Shown here one piece after another: positions 15,732-26,100 of a stretch of DNA of 64,000 bases. A program made the translations under genes and the position numbers. Under the pieces are notes generated by a model. It was not told the DNA's origin and ran no database searches. It was given only the letters and a program-made list of their open reading frames with translations. This DNA is from Nocardia huaxiensis (GTDB taxonomy: Bacteria; Actinomycetota; Actinomycetes; Mycobacteriales; Mycobacteriaceae). The stretch lies in NCBI RefSeq assembly GCF_013744875.1, contig NZ_CP059399.1:4650001-4714000 (forward strand), in the 5' to 3' direction. How positions within the stretch are numbered: position 1 is the first letter of the stretch; the number at the start of each line of letters is the position of its first letter.

Positions 15732-16709
15732 TCAGTCGACGGTGAGCTCGATGGGCACCGCGATGACATCGACCATGGCCCCATTGCGCAGCACCGTCAC
15801 CGGTAGCGCCCGCCCGATGGCATCGTCGAACAGCTGCCGCTGAATCCCCTGGGCGTCCTTGACTTCCCGCCGCGCGACACTCAACACCAGATCGCCGCGC
15901 CGCAGCCCCGCCTTCTCGGCGGGCCCGCCGCGCACCACGTCGACGATCCGCAGTCCGGCCTCCTGCCCGGTGCGCTCGGCCACCGTGGCCGGCAGCGGCG
16001 CGGGCACCCCGACCACGCCCAGGTAGGCCCGCCGCACCCGCCCCTCGTGCAGCAGCGTGGTGATGATGCGCCGGGTGGTCACATTGATGGGAATCGCCAG
16101 CCCCAGCCCGATTCCGGCGACCGCGGTATTCACCCCCACCACGCGCCCCGCCGAATCCGACAGCGCCCCACCGGAATTGCCGGGGTTGAGCGCGGCATCG
16201 GTCTGAATCACGTCCTCGATGACCCGCGCGGTGCGCCGATTGCCCACCGGCACCGCCCGCCCGAGCGCGCTCACCACCCCCGCCGTGACCGAGCCCGCCA
16301 ACCCCAGCGGGCTCCCCACGGCCACCACCAGCTGCCCGACGACCAGATGGTCGGCGTCACCGAGTTGCACCGCCTCGGGTGCACCGCCGCGCGCCCGCAG
16401 CACCGCCAGATCCGACAGCGGATCCACGCCCACCACATCGAATCGCGACTCCACCCCGTCGGCGAACACCACGATCCCGTTCGTCGCGGACCCCACCACG
16501 TGCGCATTGGTCAGCAGGAACCCGTCATCGGTGAACACCACCGCCGAACCCCCGCCGCGCCGGGTCTGCACGCTGGCCACGTGCGGGGTGACCGAGGCCG
16601 CCACCGTGATGACCGTGCGCGAATACGCGTCCAGCGCATCGGATTCCGCGCGCCCGTCCCCGAATCCCGGTGGCATGGGCGAGGCGCCGTGCTCGGATTC
16701 ATCGCTCAT
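15732..16709 (-). CDS. HtrA/DegP-like serine protease with PDZ domain
   Basis: The 325-residue protein holds a trypsin-like domain with the full catalytic triad: His in 'LLTNAHVVGSA', Asp in 'DPLSDLAVLRA', Ser in 'ALNPGNSGGALSDSAG'. A C-terminal PDZ domain follows at about residues 225-325 ('LRIVDVVRGGPAEKAGLRRG', 'DLVLSVARREV'). No signal peptide or membrane anchor is visible at the N-terminus, which begins with an acidic stretch, so this form appears cytoplasmic or exported by an unusual route, unlike most anchored actinobacterial HtrA proteins. I prefer the ATG at 16709 over the GTG at 16718. It converges with the XRE gene. Confidence 0.9.
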   Translation of the reverse strand: MSDESEHGASPMPPGFGDGRAESDALDAYSRTVITVAASVTPHVASVQTRRGGGSAVVFTDDGFLLTNAHVVGSATNGIVVFADGVESRFDVVGVDPLSDLAVLRARGGAPEAVQLGDADHLVVGQLVVAVGSPLGLAGSVTAGVVSALGRAVPVGNRRTARVIEDVIQTDAALNPGNSGGALSDSAGRVVGVNTAVAGIGLGLAIPINVTTRRIITTLLHEGRVRRAYLGVVGVPAPLPATVAERTGQEAGLRIVDVVRGGPAEKAGLRRGDLVLSVARREVKDAQGIQRQLFDDAIGRALPVTVLRNGAMVDVIAVPIELTVD

Positions 16710-16827
16710 GACGACCACCCGCTTACATGATTACGTCGTTTCCTGCCTCCAGCATGCCCGCCCTCGGCCCCGGCGGCACCCTGTTCGCTCGCGGCGCAAG
16801 CGGAGCCGCGAACCCGATACCGAGCGA

Positions 16828-17424
16828 TCAGCGAATCCGATACCGCAGGTGGGTGGCCCGATCTCCGGCGATGACCTCCGGGTCCGGCAGCACCAGCGGC
16901 GCACCCTCGAACTGCCCGATCAACGGCGTGCCGCCTCCGAGCAGCACCGGCGCCACCGACACCCACAGTTCGTCGACCAACCCGGCTTCGAGGGCCTGCC
17001 GCGCCATGGTGCCGCCATTGACCGCCACATTCTTCTCCCCGGCGATCCGCGTGGCGGCATCGACGGCGGCCTTGATCCCCTCGGTCACGAAAGTGAAAGG
17101 CGCACCCGGATGTTCGGCGATCCACTGCTCGGGCACCCGATGGGTGAGCACCACGATCGGCACATTCATCGGATGGATCCCGCCCCAGCCGTCGGTGAGA
17201 TCGAACAGGTGCCGCCCCACGACGCAGGCCCCCGTCCCACCGGCCAGCTCCTGCAAGAATTTCGCATTGGCCCCCGACGTCTTGAAGCTCAGCTCCGGGT
17301 GGGTGCTGGGGTACTCGATATCCCCGGAGGAGTACCAGGCGAACAAATGCTCGAACCCGCTCTCCCCGGGCCCGGCGATGAAGCCGTCGAGGGACATGGT
17401 CGCGCCCGTAATCACTTTGCCCAT
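16828..17424 (-). CDS. Dihydrofolate reductase family protein (RibD C-terminal type)
   Basis: A 198-residue protein of the RibD-reductase/DHFR-like fold: 'VITGATMSLDGFIAGPGESG' at the start, 'ACVVGRHLFDLTDGWGG' (NADPH-binding region), 'VNGGTMARQALEAGLVDELW' and 'VAPVLLGGGTPL' at the C-terminus. Family members reduce a pyrimidine or pterin-like substrate with NADPH, but many stand-alone copies have no known substrate. An AAAGG ribosome site precedes the ATG. It follows the NRPS locus at the 3' side, separated by a hairpin terminator, so it is probably not part of that operon. Confidence 0.87.
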   Translation of the reverse strand: MGKVITGATMSLDGFIAGPGESGFEHLFAWYSSGDIEYPSTHPELSFKTSGANAKFLQELAGGTGACVVGRHLFDLTDGWGGIHPMNVPIVVLTHRVPEQWIAEHPGAPFTFVTEGIKAAVDAATRIAGEKNVAVNGGTMARQALEAGLVDELWVSVAPVLLGGGTPLIGQFEGAPLVLPDPEVIAGDRATHLRYRIR

Positions 17425-17605
17425 GATCGTGCCTTTCGAAGGTGGAGTAGTCCGATCACCAGATCAGACTCCGCCACCCGCCCGAACTCATCGGCCGGAA
17501 TCGCGAGAACCGGGCGAAAATGCCCACCGGCCCGAGGGCGGGCGGTTCACCCGCACGGTCGGTGTCCGCACCGACGCCGCGTGAACTCCGAGGTGACGAC
17601 GAAAG

Positions 17606-17634
17606 GCCGGTGCCGCGCGGGATGCGGCACCGGC
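17606..17634 (-). terminator. Hairpin terminator after the monooxygenase/acyltransferase fusion
   Basis: GCCGGTGCCGC (17606-17616) and its exact reverse complement GCGGCACCGGC (17624-17634) flank a 7-base loop, 9 bases after the fusion gene's stop on the minus strand, followed by TTTCGTCGTC in that direction. Confidence 0.7.
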
Positions 17635-17642
17635 GGTGAACC

Positions 17643-20171
17643 TCAGTGCGCGGCAGCGGTTTCCGATGCGGGAACGGCGCTGCGCAGGCCGTCGGCGAGG
17701 GCGCCGACCAGGGCGTCGGCGCGGTCGGGGGACAGGAGTCCTTCGATGTAGCCGAGGTTGAGGGACAGTTCGTCGGCGCCGAGACCCACCGTCAGCATGG
17801 TCATGCCGCTGATGGACATGCCGGAGACGAATTCGGCGCCGGAGATCTCCCAGTCGCCGATGCGGGACGGGAAGTCGCGGGTGTCGAGATAGGTCAGGCA
17901 CAGATGGCCGGGGCCGCGGGCGTCGAGGAGTTTGACGACCTTGTCCGACTGGGCGGGTGTCTTGGGCATCATGAAGCCGATGCCGCCCAGGTTGGCCAGG
18001 TGCTGGCGTTGGGCGACGCGGCCGGAGAACTCGGCGTCGAATTCGGCGGCGGCTTCCCACAGCGGGCGGCCCGCCGGGGTGGGCAGGGCGATCATGGCCT
18101 GGTAGGCGCCGGTACGGGTGGTGTCGAGGGGCCGGGCCAGCTGTTCGCGGAACAGCACCGAGACACCGATGGGGTAGTTGGCCTGGGGCGCACCGGCATC
18201 CGCGCCGGCGGCGCGTGCCAGCGCGGCGGCCACGACGCTGGACAGGGCCACATCGCGCTGTTCGCAAGCCGCGACCAGCGCCTGGTATTCGGCACCGTCG
18301 AGCACCCGGCGCGCGACCCGGGTGAACCGCTGTGCCGGAGCGACTTCGGCGCCGGGGGTCAGTCGCACCGGCTTGGCCCGCATATCACGCAGCCCGTCGG
18401 CGACCAGCCGGCCGATCGCCCTGCCCTTGCCCCGCGCACCCTGGAAGGGCTTGGGGAACAGGGCTTCCGGCGACGCGGGAGCGGGAACCTCGGGCAGCCA
18501 GCCGGTGGTGGCGGCGGCGAGCTCGAGGACCTGCCGCGCGAACGACAGCACGGTGACGGCGTCGGCAATGGTGTAGGTCGAGGTCAGCACCAGATCGTGC
18601 ACGCCCGGCGCGACGGTGATCAGCGTGGCCCGCAGCAGCGGTGCGTCGGCGTCGAAGCGTTCCCGCAGTTCGGTGTCGATCTCGGCGGTCCACTCCCCGG
18701 CTGCCACCTCCCGCAGGGGGATCGGCCGCACCTCGATCGGCACGAACCGTGGATCACGCCCGCCTTCGCTGCGCACCACGGCGTGCAGGATGGGATGGCG
18801 GCGCACCAGCGCTGCCAGCCCGGCCCGCACCGCGTCCGCGTCCAGGTCGCCGGTGACCCGCACCCGCGACACAATGTGCAGCGGCGCAACCTGATCCGCG
18901 GTCCAGTGCCAGCGCTCGAGGGTGGACAGCGGGCGCGGCAGCGCCGCCACCGGCTCCGCATCGCCCAGCCCCGGCCAGGTCATGGGCTCGGCCAGGTTCG
19001 CCCGCAGCTTCTCCTCGTTCCCCTTGGCGATGAAGGCGTTTCGCACCGCGATGACCGCCCGATTGCGGGTCTGCTCGATGCGCCCCAGCTTGCGCGACCC
19101 GTCCACGAACATGGTGGTGCGCGGAATCCGCCGCTGCTCGTACACCCGCAGCCCGGTCGCGGCGTCCTCGTGCGTGGCCAGCGCGTGCGCCAGCACCACC
19201 GCGTCCTCCATGGCCGCGTTCGCGCCCTGCCCGAGGCTGGGCAGCATCGGATGCGCGGCATCGCCGAGCAGGGTGACCCGCCCGCGACCCCACGAGGTCA
19301 GCGGCGGCCGATCCTGCGCCGGGAGTGCGAGAATATCGGCTTCCGGTGTGGCCGTGATGATCTCGGTGATCTCCGGAGCCCAGCCCGCGAACCGGGACAG
19401 CAGATCGGCCTTCCCGTGCGGCCAGTTGGCGGCCAGCTCACCGCTGGTGGTCATGGTGCCCCACCAGTACACGTTCCCGTGCCCGATATCGTGGATGCCG
19501 AACCGCATGCCCCGGCCCCAATAATGAATGGACGCACCGGGTTCGATGGCCGCGTGTGCGAACGGCACCAGCGCCAGCCAGCACACGAACTTGCCCGGCC
19601 GCGGGGCTTCCGAGCCGTGCAGCTGGGCGCGGACGGCCGAGTTGATGCCGTCCGCGCCGATGAGCACATCCGCGCTGAGCGTGCGCCCGTCGGCGAAGCG
19701 CACCTCGACCGCGTCGGCGGTCTCGCTGAATGACACTGCCTCCGCGCCGGTTTCGACGCGCAGATCGTCCCCGCAGGCCGCCAGCAGCACCTCGTGCAGA
19801 TCCTTGCGCGCCACCGCCACCGCGGGCGCGCCGAGTTCGGCGTCGATGGGCGCCACGTCCACGCGCCGCATATCCGACCCGTCCGGATACCGGAAGGTGA
19901 ACGAGCGCGCCCGCCCGCCGACCCGCAGCAGTTCCTCGTCGATGCCCAGATCCAGGGTGCGCAGCGCGTTCATGGCGTTGGACTGCACCGACAGCCCGAA
20001 TCCGGCGGCACGCAGTTCGGGGCCGCGCTCGCACAGCACGACATCGATTCCGGCGCGGCGCAGGGCGGCCGCGGCGGTGAGTCCGCCGATTCCGGCTCCG
20101 ACGACGATCGCCGACTTGACGGGAGAGTTCACTGGATTTCCTTGCTGTGTCACGGGATCCGATACTTTCAC
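17643..20171 (-). CDS. Fusion of FAD-dependent monooxygenase and PapA/condensation-like domain
   Basis: The 842-residue protein has two parts. Residues 1-400 are a group A flavin monooxygenase: the dinucleotide fold 'AIVVGAGIGGLTAAAALRRA' (about residues 21-40), the second motif 'VLIGADGINSAVRAQL' and the FAD motif 'LLGDAAHPMLPSLGQGANAA' near residue 302. Residues 414-842 resemble PapA/alcohol-acetyltransferase members of the condensation superfamily ('LSTLERWHWTADQVAPLHIV', 'LAALVRRHPILHAVV'). The expected HHxxxDG catalytic motif reads TYTIADA near residue 532, so the active histidine is a tyrosine. The GTG start overlaps the NRPS stop by 4 bp, showing translational coupling; a start at 20132 behind AAGGAAA is an alternative. 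It probably oxidises or tailors the NRPS product. Confidence 0.85.
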   Translation of the reverse strand: MKVSDPVTQQGNPVNSPVKSAIVVGAGIGGLTAAAALRRAGIDVVLCERGPELRAAGFGLSVQSNAMNALRTLDLGIDEELLRVGGRARSFTFRYPDGSDMRRVDVAPIDAELGAPAVAVARKDLHEVLLAACGDDLRVETGAEAVSFSETADAVEVRFADGRTLSADVLIGADGINSAVRAQLHGSEAPRPGKFVCWLALVPFAHAAIEPGASIHYWGRGMRFGIHDIGHGNVYWWGTMTTSGELAANWPHGKADLLSRFAGWAPEITEIITATPEADILALPAQDRPPLTSWGRGRVTLLGDAAHPMLPSLGQGANAAMEDAVVLAHALATHEDAATGLRVYEQRRIPRTTMFVDGSRKLGRIEQTRNRAVIAVRNAFIAKGNEEKLRANLAEPMTWPGLGDAEPVAALPRPLSTLERWHWTADQVAPLHIVSRVRVTGDLDADAVRAGLAALVRRHPILHAVVRSEGGRDPRFVPIEVRPIPLREVAAGEWTAEIDTELRERFDADAPLLRATLITVAPGVHDLVLTSTYTIADAVTVLSFARQVLELAAATTGWLPEVPAPASPEALFPKPFQGARGKGRAIGRLVADGLRDMRAKPVRLTPGAEVAPAQRFTRVARRVLDGAEYQALVAACEQRDVALSSVVAAALARAAGADAGAPQANYPIGVSVLFREQLARPLDTTRTGAYQAMIALPTPAGRPLWEAAAEFDAEFSGRVAQRQHLANLGGIGFMMPKTPAQSDKVVKLLDARGPGHLCLTYLDTRDFPSRIGDWEISGAEFVSGMSISGMTMLTVGLGADELSLNLGYIEGLLSPDRADALVGALADGLRSAVPASETAAAH

Positions 20172-23100
20172 GAGGCGGTCGCCGACGCGTGTTCGAGCAG
20201 ACGGGTGAGCTGGGCGGCCACCGCGGCGACGTGCGGCGCCTGAATGAGCGTGAGGTGATCGCCGGGCACCTCGATCACCTCGAGATGGCCCGCCGCGTAG
20301 GCGTCCCAGCCATTGGTGGGGTCGCGGTGCAGGGTGCCCGCGCTGTCGTGCGCCGGGCGCAACACCTCCGGCAGCGGTTCGGCGGCGCGCAGCAGGGTGA
20401 TGTCACCCTCGTAGGCGTGCGGCCGGTAGCTGTCGATGGCCCGCCAGCCGCCGGTGAACACCTCGAACAGTCGCCGCACCAGCGCCCGCGACCCGGCCGG
20501 CGGCAGCACCCCGGCTTCGACGGCGGAGTCGAGAATGAAATCGAAGACCTCGTCCTCGGATTCGAGCTCCAGGGGGATCTCGATGACGGCGGTGTCCGCG
20601 CCGCGCGCCAGCCACAGCAGCTCCCACAGGAAGAACTCGTAGAGCGAGTGCTGCGGCACGGGTGTGCCGTCCCCGTGGCGCACGGTCATGGTGTCGACGA
20701 GCGCGAGCATGCCCACCTCGTGCCCGGATTCGCGGAGCTGCTGGGCCATTTCGAAGGCCACCATGCCGCCGAGCGACCACCCGCCGAGATGGTAGGGGCC
20801 TTCCGGCTGCACCCGGCGCAGCGCCGCGATGTAATTGCTCGCCATCTCCGGAATGGACTGCGCCGCTGTGCTTCCCGGCTCCAGTCCGGCCGCCTGCAAA
20901 CCGTACAGCGGCTGGTTCGCGGGCAGCCGCTTGCTCAATTCGACGTAGCAGAGCACGTTACCGCCGATCGGGTGCACCAGGAACAGCGGTGTCCCGCTGC
21001 CTTCGCGCAGTGGCACCAGCGGATCGAATCCGGCGCCCGCCCGTTCGTCCAGATGCCGGGCGAGCGCGGCCACGGTCGGCCCGGTGACCAGCGCGGAAAC
21101 CGGCAGCGACAGACCGAAGCGCTGTTCGATGGAGACGATGAGCCGCATGGCCGTCAGCGAGGTGCCGCCGAGGGCGAAGAAGTCATCGTGGATGCCGACC
21201 TCGGGCAGGCCCAGGGCCTCGGCCATGAGGGCGGCCAGCCCGGCCTCGACCGGGGTGCGCGGGGCCACCCGATCGGCGGCCTGCGGCGCGGGCAGCGCCA
21301 TACCGGCCAGCACCGCGTCGGCCCGCTTGCCGCTGGGGGTCAGCGGCAGCGCGTCGAGCCACACCAGGCGGCTGGGGATCATGTAGTCGGGCAGCCATTC
21401 CCGCAGCGCGGCAAGGATGTCCGGCTCGTCGACGTCCTCGCGCGTGCCGACCAGGAAGCCGACCAGCAGCGTCTGCGCGCTGGAGGCTCCGGCGGTGGCG
21501 TGCGCGACCACGGCCACCTCGCTGACACCCGGGACGGACGCGGTGACCCGCTGTAGCGCGAGTTCGACCTCCATGGGTTCCACGCGGTGCCCGCGGATCT
21601 TGACCTGACCGCCCCGGCGGCCATCGCTGATCACATCCCCGCCGGGCAGGCGGCGGCCGATGTCGCCGGTGCGGTAGAGCCGTCGCCCGGGGGCGAACGG
21701 GTGCGGGCCGAAGGCGGCGTCGGTGAGATCGGGACGATGCTCGTAGCCGTCGGCGAGCGCGGCGCCGCCGAGGTGGATCTCCCCGGGGACGCCGTCCGGC
21801 ACCGGGCGCAGCTGCTCGTCCAGGACCAGGATCTCCACATTGTCCACGGCCCTGCCGATGGGCGGCAGCACCGGGAACCGCGCCGGGTCGCCGGTCATGG
21901 TGTACCGGGTGGCGACGTGGGTTTCGGTGGGGCCGTACTGGTTTTCGAGCACGACCCCGGTCCCGGCCGCGCACAGCGCGCGGATCTCGTCGGTGACGCG
22001 CAACTGCTCACCGGAGGAGATGATCACCCGCAGGCTCGCCGGTGCGATATCCAGGCGGATGGCGGCCTCGGCCAGTTGCTGCAGGGCCACGTACGGCAGG
22101 AAGATGCGCTCTGCCGCGGTGGATCCCAGCAGTCGGGCGAGCGCGGGCAGGTCGCGGCGCTGTTCTTCGCCGAGCAGGATGAGCCGCCCGCCACCGCACA
22201 GCGTCGAATAGATCTCCTGGAAGGACACATCGAACGACAGCGGCGCGAATTGTGTTGTCGCCGGAGCCCGTTCGACATCACTGAGCCAGCCGCTGGCGGT
22301 GGACAGCTGCCACCGGATCAGGTTCACCAGCGCCCGGTGCGGCATGGCCACACCCTTCGGGGTTCCGGTGGAGCCGGAGGTGAACAGCACGTACGCGGTC
22401 CCGTCCTGAGCGACGGCCGGGAGTGCGGCGGTGCCGGCGGCGGTCACCAGGTCGTCCAGGCCGATGCGGGAATGCTGCTGCGGCACCAGCGATTCGTGAC
22501 CCGGGCCGGTGACGACCGCGAAAGGCCGGGCCTGCTCGAGCATGGCGTGCAGGCGCGACTGCGGGTAGGTGACATCGAGCGGCACGCAGGCCGCACCGGC
22601 CTTGGCGATGCCGAGCACGGTGGCCACCAGTTCGGGGGAGCGGTCCACCGCCATGGCGATCCGGTCACCCGGCCGCGCGCCGCGCGCCACCAGCGCCGTC
22701 GCGATCCGGTTGGACAGGGCCAGCAGTTGCGCGTACGTCACTGTGCGGGAACCGAATTCGAGCGCGATCGCGTCCGGCGTGCGGGCCGCGGTCGCATCGA
22801 ACAGGTCGAGCACCGTGCCGGGTGCGATCGGCCCGGGAGCCGCCGCCGGAGCCGGGGCCAGCGCCCCGAAGTCGACCGGAGCTGCCGGATCGCCGGTGAG
22901 CAGTTCCAGCACGGCCAGATACGTTTCGCCGATGCTGTCGAGCTGCTCGCGGGTGTAGGCGGCCGGGTCGCCGTCGATGCGCAGCGCCAGGGTGCCGTCC
23001 AGGGGATTGCGCACGGCATTGACGAGCAGCGCGAAGTTGGTGTCCTCGCGAATGTCGATGCCGAGCAGCGTCACATCGAGGGCCTCCAGGGCCGCGCCGG

Positions 23101-26100
23101 CCGCATGGAAGTGCACATAGTTGAAGGCAGTGTCCAGGACCACGCCCAGCGCACGCTGGATCTCGGTCAGCGGGAAACGCTTGTGCGGCGCGCTGTTCCG
23201 ATCCCGGTCGAAGATCCCGGTCAGCAGATCCCGGCGAGAGCGGCCGGCGAAGTCGATGCGCAGCGGCATCGTATTGAGGAACAGTCCGGCCATGCGCTCG
23301 GCGTCCAGGCGCTCGGGACGGCCGTGTGTGACGACACCGGTGGTGACATCGGTGCGGCCCGACAGCAGGCCGACGGTGGCCACGTGCGCGGCCAGCAGCA
23401 CCGACTTCACCGGCACATGGGTGGCGGCGGCCACCGCGTCGGCGCGCGAAAGCAGTTCGGCCGGAACCGGAATCGTCCGCGACACCCGGGCGTCGACCGG
23501 CCCGGCCGCGCTGTCCGGTGTGACCGGGCCGTGCGGGCGCACACCCGGGATGCGGGCGGTTTCCGCGCCGTCGAGCTCCCGGGCCCAGAACTCCCGGTCG
23601 GCCGGATCCGCGATCGACTCACGTTCAGCGCGAACGTATTCGGCGAAAGAGGGTAGCTCGCCGGCGGATAGGTCGCCGATGCCCCGGTAGTCGGCCAGCA
23701 GCTCCGACAGCAGCGTCGCCACACTCCACCCGTCGAGGATGGCGTGGTGGAACGACAGCACGATGTCGATCCGGTCGGCGAGCCGGAAGACAGCGAGGTG
23801 GAACAGCCCCGGCTGGTCGAAGACATAGGGGCGCAGCCGGCGTTCGGCCACATGTTCCCGCACCGCCGTCTCGGCCGTATCCGGCTCGGCCCCACGCAGA
23901 TCCGTGATCGTCAGCGGCGCGTCGAGGTGGCCGTGCACCAGCTGCAACGGCTCGGAGTAGGCGGCCAGATCGAAGGAGGTGCGCAGCATGGGATGCCGGG
24001 CGATCGAGCGCCGCAGCGCGGCCCGGAACTCGGCCTCGTCCCAGGGCATCCGCAGGGAGTACCGGAAAACATCGTGGTAGAGCGATGATTCGGCGCGCTC
24101 GCGGCTGTGGAACAGCATGCCCAGTTGCAACCGGGTCAGCGGGTAGGCGTCCTCGACGTGCCCCAGCCGGGCCCGGTCGATACCGGGCACCAGTGCGAAG
24201 GGTTCGATCGGGGCCGCGACGACCGCCCCGGTGCGGGCCCGCTCGGCCAGTTCGGCAATGGTGGGCGATTCGGCGATATCGCGGGCGCTGATCAGCAACC
24301 CCCGCGCCTCGGCGCGCGCCCGGACCCGAAGCAGCAGAATGGAATCGCCGCCGAGGTCGTAGAAGTTGTCGAACACCGACACCGACTCCCGGTCGAGCAC
24401 CTCGCACCACACCTGCGCCAGCTGCTGTTCGACCGGTGTGCGCGGCGCGGTCTGCTCGGCGGCGTCGGCCTCCGGGCGGATGGCGGCCAGGGCGGTGCGG
24501 TCGGCTTTTCCGCTGGGCGTCAAGGGAATCGCGTCGATGCGCACGAACTGTGCGGGAATCATGTACTCCGGCAGCGTCCGCGCCAGCCCGGCCCGGAGGT
24601 TCGCGGGTTCCAGCCCCTCGGTGGCGACGCAGTAGGCGGCCAGATAGGCTCCGCGCGAGGGGGAATGGTGATCGATGACTGCTGCCGCGGTAATGCCGGG
24701 CAAGGCCGCGAGGGCGTTCTCGACCTCGCCGAGTTCGATCCGGTTGCCGCGGATCTTCACCTGCCGGTCGATGCGGCCCAGGTACTCGATTTCCCCGTCG
24801 GCCAGGCGGCGGACCAGGTCACCGGTGCGGTACATGCGCTCGCCGGGATGGAACGGATCGGCGACGAACTTCTCCGCGTTCAGCTCCGGGCGGTGCAGGT
24901 AGCCGCGCGCCAAACCCACACCGGCAATGCACAATTCACCCGCCACACCGAGGGGCTGCGGCTGATCGGCGGGACCGAGGATGTAGAGGCGGGTGTTGTC
25001 GATCGGACGGCCGATCGGCACCCGGGTCACCGGCCGCGCCGGATCCTGCGGGGTGTCGTGATAGGAGACGTCCACGGTCGCCTCGGTCGGACCGTACAGG
25101 TTGACCAATCGCGGTGCGGCCGAGCCGAGTCCGGCGAAGGCGCGGTTCCAGCGGGTGACCTGGTGCGGCAGCAGCGCCTCACCGCTGCAGAACACCGTGC
25201 GCAGCCCGGACGCCTGGGAGACCGCGGCCGGATCGGCTTCCAGCAGATCCAGGAACGGGGTCAGCATCGACGGCACGAAGTGCATGACGGTGACGCCGGA
25301 ATCGGCGATGGCGGAGAGGATTTCGCGCGGATCCTTCTCGCCGCCCGGTCGCAGCAGCGCCACCTGCGCGCCCTCGAGAGCCCACCAGAACAGCTCCCAC
25401 ACCGACACGTCGAACGACGACGGCGTTTTCTGCAGGATGACGTCACCGGCGCGCAGCGGGTAGCGCCGCTGCATCCAGGCCAGCCGGTTGATGACCGAGT
25501 GGTGTTCGACGGCAACACCTTTGGGGTGTCCGGTGGAACCGGAGGTGTAGATCACATACGCCAGATCGGAACCGTCCGGCACCGGCGCGGCGGCGTGGGC
25601 GCCCGCGGACCAGCGCTCGGGGGTCAGCGTGACCGCGTCCTCGATGGTCTCGGCGCGCGCGGCATCGGTGAGCACCACCTTGGCGGCGCTGTCGGCCAGC
25701 ACGTAGGCGATGCGGTCGGCCGGATAGCCGGGATCGACCGGGACATAGGCGGCTCCGGCGTGCATGGCCGCCAGCATGGCGACCAGCATGTCCGGGCCGC
25801 GTTCGAGCACAACGGCGACCAGATCGCCCGCGCTGACGCCGGATTCACGCAGCAGGCCCGACAGCTGTGCGACGCGGGCGAGCAGGTCGCCGTAGCTGAT
25901 CGTGGCCCCGTCCGCGGCGTGCACGGCGACCGCGCCGGGCGTGCGCGCGGCCTGCTCGGTGATGCGGCCGATCACGCTGGCCTGCGCGTCGTACGGATAC
26001 GTGGTCGCGCGCTCGCGGTCGACCAGCGCATCGTATTCGGCCGCCGAGAGCATGGGCAGCAGCGCCGGGTCGCTGTCCAGGGCATCGATTCCCGCGTACA

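Noticed and set aside
17646..19733. A 695-codon plus-strand frame opposite the oxidase fusion.
   Set aside because: Antisense of a gene with clear FAD and condensation motifs; no recognisable domain.
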